Positions 60,229-64,000 of a stretch of DNA of 64,000 nucleotides are shown here, in pieces; within the stretch, counting starts at the first letter, position 1; every line of letters starts with the position of its first letter. The stretch comes from Promicromonospora sp042731755 (GTDB lineage Bacteria > Actinomycetota > Actinomycetes > Actinomycetales > Cellulomonadaceae). The notes below the pieces were generated by a model. It had not been told where the DNA came from, made no database searches, and worked only from the letters and a program-made list of their open reading frames with translations. The DNA lies in the NCBI RefSeq assembly GCF_042731755.1, contig NZ_JBHWLR010000005.1, positions 62,001 through 126,000 of the forward strand, read 5' to 3'. The translations under genes were made by a program, and so were the position numbers.

Positions 60229-60831
60229 ATGGCAAACATCGACTCCGTCACCCTCGAGGTGGCCGACCCCAGCACCGCCCGTTCCTTCTACGACGTCGCC
60301 TTCGGCCTGGGCGAGGACCGCCTCGACCTGCGCGCCGGCGAGACGCCCAGCACCGGGTTCCGCGGCTTCCACATCTCCCTCGTCGCTGACCAGCCCGGCG
60401 ACGTCCACGCGCTGTTCGACTCCGCGGTCGCCGCGGGCGCCACGGTGCTCAAGCCCATGGCCAAGTCCATGTGGGGCCACGGCGGCGTGGTCCAGGCGCC
60501 GGACGGCACCATCTGGAAGATGGCGACGTCCGCCAAGAAGGACACGCGCCCGGCCGAGCGGCGGTTCGACGAGATCGTGCTCCTGATCGGCGCCGAGGAC
60601 GTCTCGGCGAGCAAGAAGTTCTACGTGGGCCACGGCCTGACGGTCGGTAAGAGCTTCGGCTCCTACGTCGACTTCAAGATGGGCTCCAGCCCCATCGGCT
60701 TCGGCCTCTACAAGCGCGCCGCGCTGGCCAAGGACGCCGGGGTGCCGCCGGAGGGCACGGGCTCGCACCGGCTCACGGTGGGCGGCGACCTCGGAAAGGT
60801 CACCGACCCGGACGGGTTCGCGTGGGCGTGA
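60229..60831 (+). CDS. VOC family protein (glyoxalase/bleomycin-resistance fold)
   Basis: A 200-aa protein with two beta-alpha-beta-beta-beta units: SVTLEVADPSTARSFYDVAF in the first and EIVLLIGAEDVSASKKFYVG in the second, with VVQAPDGTIWKM and KVTDPDGFAWA closing strands. Metal ligands are not obvious, so it may be a binding protein rather than an enzyme. ATG follows TAACGT by 7 nt (leaderless). Confidence 0.85.
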   Translation: MANIDSVTLEVADPSTARSFYDVAFGLGEDRLDLRAGETPSTGFRGFHISLVADQPGDVHALFDSAVAAGATVLKPMAKSMWGHGGVVQAPDGTIWKMATSAKKDTRPAERRFDEIVLLIGAEDVSASKKFYVGHGLTVGKSFGSYVDFKMGSSPIGFGLYKRAALAKDAGVPPEGTGSHRLTVGGDLGKVTDPDGFAWA

Positions 60832-60850
60832 GCCCGTGGATGACGGCGTT

Positions 60851-60883
60851 CCGGTCGGGCCCGTCGTATGCGGGCCCGACCGG
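60851..60883. terminator. Bidirectional terminator between VOC and M15B peptidase genes
   Basis: Perfect 13-bp arms CCGGTCGGGCCCG with a 7-nt loop, directly at the end of the convergent peptidase gene. Confidence 0.65.
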
Positions 60884-62359
60884 TCAGTAGCTGTTCGGTG
60901 CCTTGACCGACTGCCAGTGCCACGGCTCCGGGTTGCGCCCGGACGGTTCCGCGAACGGCGGGTGCACCCAGCCGTAGGCCTCCGCGTTGGCCTTGAGCCA
61001 GTCGTACTGCGCCGACCCGAACGCGGCCACACCGCCGCCGATGTCGATCGCAAGACCCGTGCCGTGGTTCGAGCAGCCGGGCGGGGCCGCGGTCTTGGAC
61101 GACGGGTCGTACAGCGCCTCCTGTTCCGCGTAGGTGCGGTAGGAGGAGTTGATGGTCATGTTCACGCCGAACTCCGCCGCGTAGGCGGCGTTCAGCTCGG
61201 CCAGGGCGCTGACGACGTCGGAGCGCACGTAGTGCCCTGAGGCGAACGGGATCTGAGCCAGCTCGGACGACGACAGGTGCCCGTTCTCGGCGGACCACAC
61301 CTGGTCGGGCTCGGGGCAGGTGCCGGCCGGAGCGGTGTCGGTGTCGTCGGTCGTGCCGGTGTCGTCGCCCGGGTCGGTGCCGGTGTCGTCCGCACCCTGG
61401 TCGGTGGCGCCGGCCTCGGCCTCTGCTGCGTCGTCCGCGGTCTCCGCTGACACTGCGGCGGCGGCCTCCTTGATACCGGCGGTCGCCTCGGTCAGGGCCT
61501 TGGTCAGCGGGCGGGCGTCGCCGAGCACGTCCGTGCTCGCTTCGGATGCCGCGCCGGCCTCAGCGCTGCCGGGCTGAGCGGTGCCGGACTGCGCCGTCGC
61601 GGCGGGAGATGCGTCCGCCTTAGTTTCCGCCGCGGTCTGGACCTCCGCCGCCCGTGCGATCAGCTTGTCGGCCTGGGAGGTCAGATCGCCCGCGTCGTCC
61701 AGCGCGGCGCGCAGAGCATCCCGCCCGGCGGCGTCCGCAGCCGACTCCGCGTGCACCTGCTCGCCGTCCGCAACGGCTGACTTCAGACCGTCCCGGGCCT
61801 TCTCCAACCCGGACACGGCCCGGGCCAACCGAGCCTGCCGCCCCGAGGCGACGACCGCACCGGTCGCCTCACGCAGCGCGGCGGTCACGGCGGGAACGTC
61901 GTCGTCGAGCGCGTCGCTTGCCTTCAGCACCGCGCTGGCATCGACCTCTGTACCCGATGCCAGTGTGGTCACCGACTTCAGGGACGTCACCACCCGCTCG
62001 GCGTCCTCGATCGCCGTGTTGAGCGCACGACGCGTGGACTTGTTCGCGGCCTTGCCATCCGGGCTCTTCAGCACGGCCCGCGCGTCGTCCAGGTCAGTGG
62101 TGAGGGCAGTCTGGAGCGACACGCTCTCGGCGATCGCCACCTGCGCTTCGGCCACCGCGGACGAAGGGGTGGCCGCCTCCGGATCGAACACGTCGAACGC
62201 GTAGGCGCTCCCTGCCGCGACGACCAGGCTTGTGACGGCCGCGACGATGCCGATCGTCCACCGCTTGCGCCTCCGCTCCGAGGCTCGCGTGCCCCGCCGG
62301 GGCCGCGGCGACGTCGGAGGCGCCGGCGGCTCGGGCCAGAGGGGGGTCTGGGTCAGCAC
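60884..62359 (-). CDS. M15B family D-alanyl-D-alanine carboxypeptidase-like protein
   Basis: A 491-aa envelope protein. A basic N-terminus (RASERRRKRW) precedes a membrane anchor (WTIGIVAAVTSLVVAAGSAY, about 34-53). Residues 65-300 are an Ala-rich helical region, probably a coiled-coil spacer, then an Asp/Thr-rich linker. The C-terminal 150 residues are the VanY-like M15B domain with INSSYRTYAEQEALY, SNHGTGLAIDIG (zinc His and Asp) and EPWHW. It would trim cell-wall peptides outside the membrane. GTG follows TACATT by 6 nt (leaderless). Confidence 0.88.
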   Translation of the reverse strand: MLTQTPLWPEPPAPPTSPRPRRGTRASERRRKRWTIGIVAAVTSLVVAAGSAYAFDVFDPEAATPSSAVAEAQVAIAESVSLQTALTTDLDDARAVLKSPDGKAANKSTRRALNTAIEDAERVVTSLKSVTTLASGTEVDASAVLKASDALDDDVPAVTAALREATGAVVASGRQARLARAVSGLEKARDGLKSAVADGEQVHAESAADAAGRDALRAALDDAGDLTSQADKLIARAAEVQTAAETKADASPAATAQSGTAQPGSAEAGAASEASTDVLGDARPLTKALTEATAGIKEAAAAVSAETADDAAEAEAGATDQGADDTGTDPGDDTGTTDDTDTAPAGTCPEPDQVWSAENGHLSSSELAQIPFASGHYVRSDVVSALAELNAAYAAEFGVNMTINSSYRTYAEQEALYDPSSKTAAPPGCSNHGTGLAIDIGGGVAAFGSAQYDWLKANAEAYGWVHPPFAEPSGRNPEPWHWQSVKAPNSY

Positions 62360-62405
62360 CGACGAAATGTACCGTCAGCGCGAGGCGGGCGCAGGCCAAT
62401 TGGCG

Positions 62406-62996
62406 TCACGTCCCCGCGAGCGCCCCCGCCACCAGCGTCCGCAGCTCCGGCACGACGTCCGCCTCGAACCAGGGGTTCTTGGCCTGCCAGCGGAAGTTGA
62501 GCGGCGACGGGTGCACCAGCGGCACGGTCTCCGGCAGGTACTCCTGGTAGGCCCGCACGGTCTCCGTCAGGCTCTTCTTGGCCCGGCCGCCCAGGTAGTA
62601 CTTCTGGGCGTAGCTGCCCACCAAGACCGTGAGACTGAGGCGCGGCAGCTCGGCGAGGATCCGCGGATGCCACCGCCCTGCGAAATCTTTCCGCGGCGGC
62701 AGGTCGCCGGACGCCCCCTTGCCGGGGTAGTAGAAGTCCATCGGGAGGATCGCGAACAGGTCAGGGTCGTAGAACTGCTCGTCGGTCACGCCGAGCCAGG
62801 ACCGCAGCTTCACGCCGCTGGCGTCGTTCCAGGGTTTGCCGCTCTCCTGGGCCTTGCGGCCGGGCGCCTGACCCACCAGGGCGATCCGGGCGCCCTCCGA
62901 CACCGAGTAGAGCGGCGCCCAGCCGAGCTCGGCGGCCCACGCGTTGGACGGGTCGGCGGCGATCTCCGCGCGGATCAGGTCGAGGGTGCTGGCCAC
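62406..62996 (-). CDS. Uracil-DNA glycosylase family protein
   Basis: A 196-aa protein of the UDG superfamily: ARIALVGQAPGRKAQESGKP is motif 1 (GQxPG), ILPMDFYYPGKG follows, and VPLVHPSPLNFRWQAKNPWF is the C-terminal HPS motif 2. It resembles the group annotated as uracil-DNA glycosylase family protein rather than classical Ung. Base excision is expected but the lesion is unknown. GTG 62996 follows CAGACT by 6 nt, the same -10 as the polymerase gene at 21403, but no upstream damage motif is visible. Confidence 0.88.
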   Translation of the reverse strand: MASTLDLIRAEIAADPSNAWAAELGWAPLYSVSEGARIALVGQAPGRKAQESGKPWNDASGVKLRSWLGVTDEQFYDPDLFAILPMDFYYPGKGASGDLPPRKDFAGRWHPRILAELPRLSLTVLVGSYAQKYYLGGRAKKSLTETVRAYQEYLPETVPLVHPSPLNFRWQAKNPWFEADVVPELRTLVAGALAGT

Positions 62997-63125
62997 GGGC
63001 CCAGTCTGTCCCCCGTGCGAGCTACCCGCGAGTGTCCACCCCGCGGTGACGACTCCTGACCTGGGAATTCATAGCGTTCGGGGTACCCCGCGGCGCCCGG
63101 CCGCGGCCCTTCCCTAGGAGTCATC

Positions 63126-63959
63126 GTGCGTCTGGTGTGGCAGCTCATCGCGATCGTGGCGGTCTCGTTCCTCGGCGGCCAAGGCCTCGTGGCGGTCCAG
63201 GACAGCCCCTGGCTGACGCTCGCCGTCGGCCTCGCCACGGCCGTGGTCGGCGTCGTCGTCTATACGTGGGTGGTGCGGCTGACCGAGCGCCGTCCCGTCA
63301 TCGAGGTGGCCCTCAAGGGTGCGGCGCCCGCGCTGGCCTGGGGCACGCTGCTCGGCCTCGGGCTGTTCGGCCTGGTCATCGTGAACCTCGCCTTCCTCGG
63401 CAGCTACTCCGTGCACGGCCTCGGCTCGCCGCTCGGCGCCCTGGGGCTGGTCGGTTTCATGGCCGCCGCGGCCGTGACCGAGGAGCTGATGTGGCGCGGC
63501 GTCCTGTTCCGGATCGTCGAGGGCTGGACCGGCACCTGGATCGCGCTGACGTTCACCGGCCTGCTGTTCGGCCTGGCGCACCTGCTCAACGCCAACGCCA
63601 CCCTGTGGGGCGCGATCGCCATCGCCATCGAGGCCGGCGGCATGCTCACCGCCGCCTACGTCGCCACCCGCAAGCTCTGGGTGCCGATCGGCCTGCACCT
63701 CGGCTGGAACATCGCCGGCAGCGCCATCTTCAGCACCGAGGTCTCCGGCAACGACACCCCGCAGGGCCTGCTCGACGCCACCACGCAGGGCCACGTGCTG
63801 GTCACCGGCGGTACCTTCGGCCCCGAGGGCAGCCTCTACTCCGTGGTGTTCTGCGCGATCACCGCCGCGATCTTCCTCGTGATCGCCCACCGGCGCGGCC
63901 ACATCGTGCCGGTCCGCCGCGCGGCCCGCGCCGAGGTGGCCGCTAGGCTCCCCCGGTGA
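63126..63959 (+). CDS. CPBP family intramembrane metalloprotease
   Basis: A 277-aa membrane protein with about seven to eight helices. The glutamate motif EELMWRG (EExxxR), the first histidine in LLFGLAHLLN (FxxxH) and the third motif IGLHLGWN (HxxxN) define the CPBP/Abi/CAAX-like protease family. The target is unknown; relatives act in bacteriocin immunity or membrane protein processing. GTG 63126 sits just after GGAG. Its 3' end overlaps the next gene by 4 bp. Confidence 0.9.
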   Translation: MRLVWQLIAIVAVSFLGGQGLVAVQDSPWLTLAVGLATAVVGVVVYTWVVRLTERRPVIEVALKGAAPALAWGTLLGLGLFGLVIVNLAFLGSYSVHGLGSPLGALGLVGFMAAAAVTEELMWRGVLFRIVEGWTGTWIALTFTGLLFGLAHLLNANATLWGAIAIAIEAGGMLTAAYVATRKLWVPIGLHLGWNIAGSAIFSTEVSGNDTPQGLLDATTQGHVLVTGGTFGPEGSLYSVVFCAITAAIFLVIAHRRGHIVPVRRAARAEVAARLPR

Positions 63960-64000
63960 TCGAGCTCAGGCAGGTCCCGGACCAGTGGCGCCGTCTGGAC
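63956..64000 (+). CDS. Start of an unidentified gene, cut by the right edge
   Basis: GTG 63956 overlaps the CPBP stop and is 6 nt after TAGGCT, the leaderless arrangement seen elsewhere. Only 15 codons are present (VIELRQVPDQWRRLD), too few to name the product. Confidence 0.4.
   Translation, partial: MIELRQVPDQWRRLD

Noticed and set aside
62996..63030. RecA-NDp promoter for the uracil-DNA glycosylase family gene
   Set aside because: The CAGACT -10 is present, but no TGTCRGTG lies 8 bp upstream.
1..64000. tRNA genes, rRNA genes or intact insertion sequences
   Set aside because: I saw no T-arm-like sequence in a cloverleaf context, no rRNA segments and no transposase frames.

Overview
The window looks like a chromosomal segment of a very high-GC actinobacterium, most likely a member of Micrococcales (Promicromonosporaceae or Cellulomonadaceae relatives). 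This is an inference from the GC-rich codon use, a mycothiol-type isomerase family gene, an actinobacterial RNase P RNA, an IdeR/DtxR-type iron box, a translational T-box leader, PafBC-type (RecA-NDp) DNA-damage promoters and sugar ABC importers without their own ATPase. Many genes appear leaderless: a TAnnnT -10 box lies 6 or 7 nt before the start codon at about 15 loci.

Region 1-8.5 kb is accessory in character. It has two related APH(6)-like kinases (one cut by the left edge), a class II glutamine amidotransferase, an enoyl-type RibD/DHFR-fold reductase, a broken SDR gene, a CYP157-like P450 without the ExxR motif, and a striking P450-crotonase fusion. An integrase remnant lies between that fusion gene and the 3' end of rnpB, which suggests an old integration next to the RNA gene.

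Region 8.5-23 kb is more ordinary: a tautomerase, YaaA, an MFS carrier, the Nif3/zinc-ribbon/phosphatase operon, a SulP transporter, luxS-mtnN (AI-2 and methyl-cycle recycling), a divergent dgdR-dgdA pair, a family A polymerase/exonuclease with a DNA-damage-type promoter, and a DUF222-HNH gene.

Region 23-36 kb holds a five-gene set resembling the E. coli yehI/yehLMPQ locus: SWIM protein, VWA protein, DUF5682 protein and MoxR-type AAA+ ATPase in one overlapping operon, and a 1289-aa DUF4132 protein 2 kb away. An ArsR-SRPBCC-reductase operon separates the two units. Both units carry an exact RecA-NDp promoter, so I predict that they form one DNA-damage-induced system. This is the best candidate in the window for an undescribed system.

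Region 36-45 kb has an archaeal-type Asp-tRNA synthetase behind a T-box, an alpha/beta hydrolase, an iron-regulated heme oxygenase, an SdhA-like flavoprotein, a cytochrome b561-like protein with a lipoprotein, and an ECF sigma/anti-sigma pair. Region 45-60 kb is carbohydrate uptake: two ABC importers (one with a debranching enzyme, one with a GH31 alpha-glucosidase), two LacI regulators and palindromic operators. The right end has a TMEM175-like protein, a VOC protein, an M15B peptidase, a uracil-DNA glycosylase family protein and a CPBP protease.

Across the window, short tandem repeats of 12-24 bp sit on the 3' ends of genes and often repeat the stop codon. Two copies of a palindromic element with about 25-bp arms sit between convergent genes, and a 58-bp minisatellite fills the largest gene-free gap (52.8-53.7 kb).
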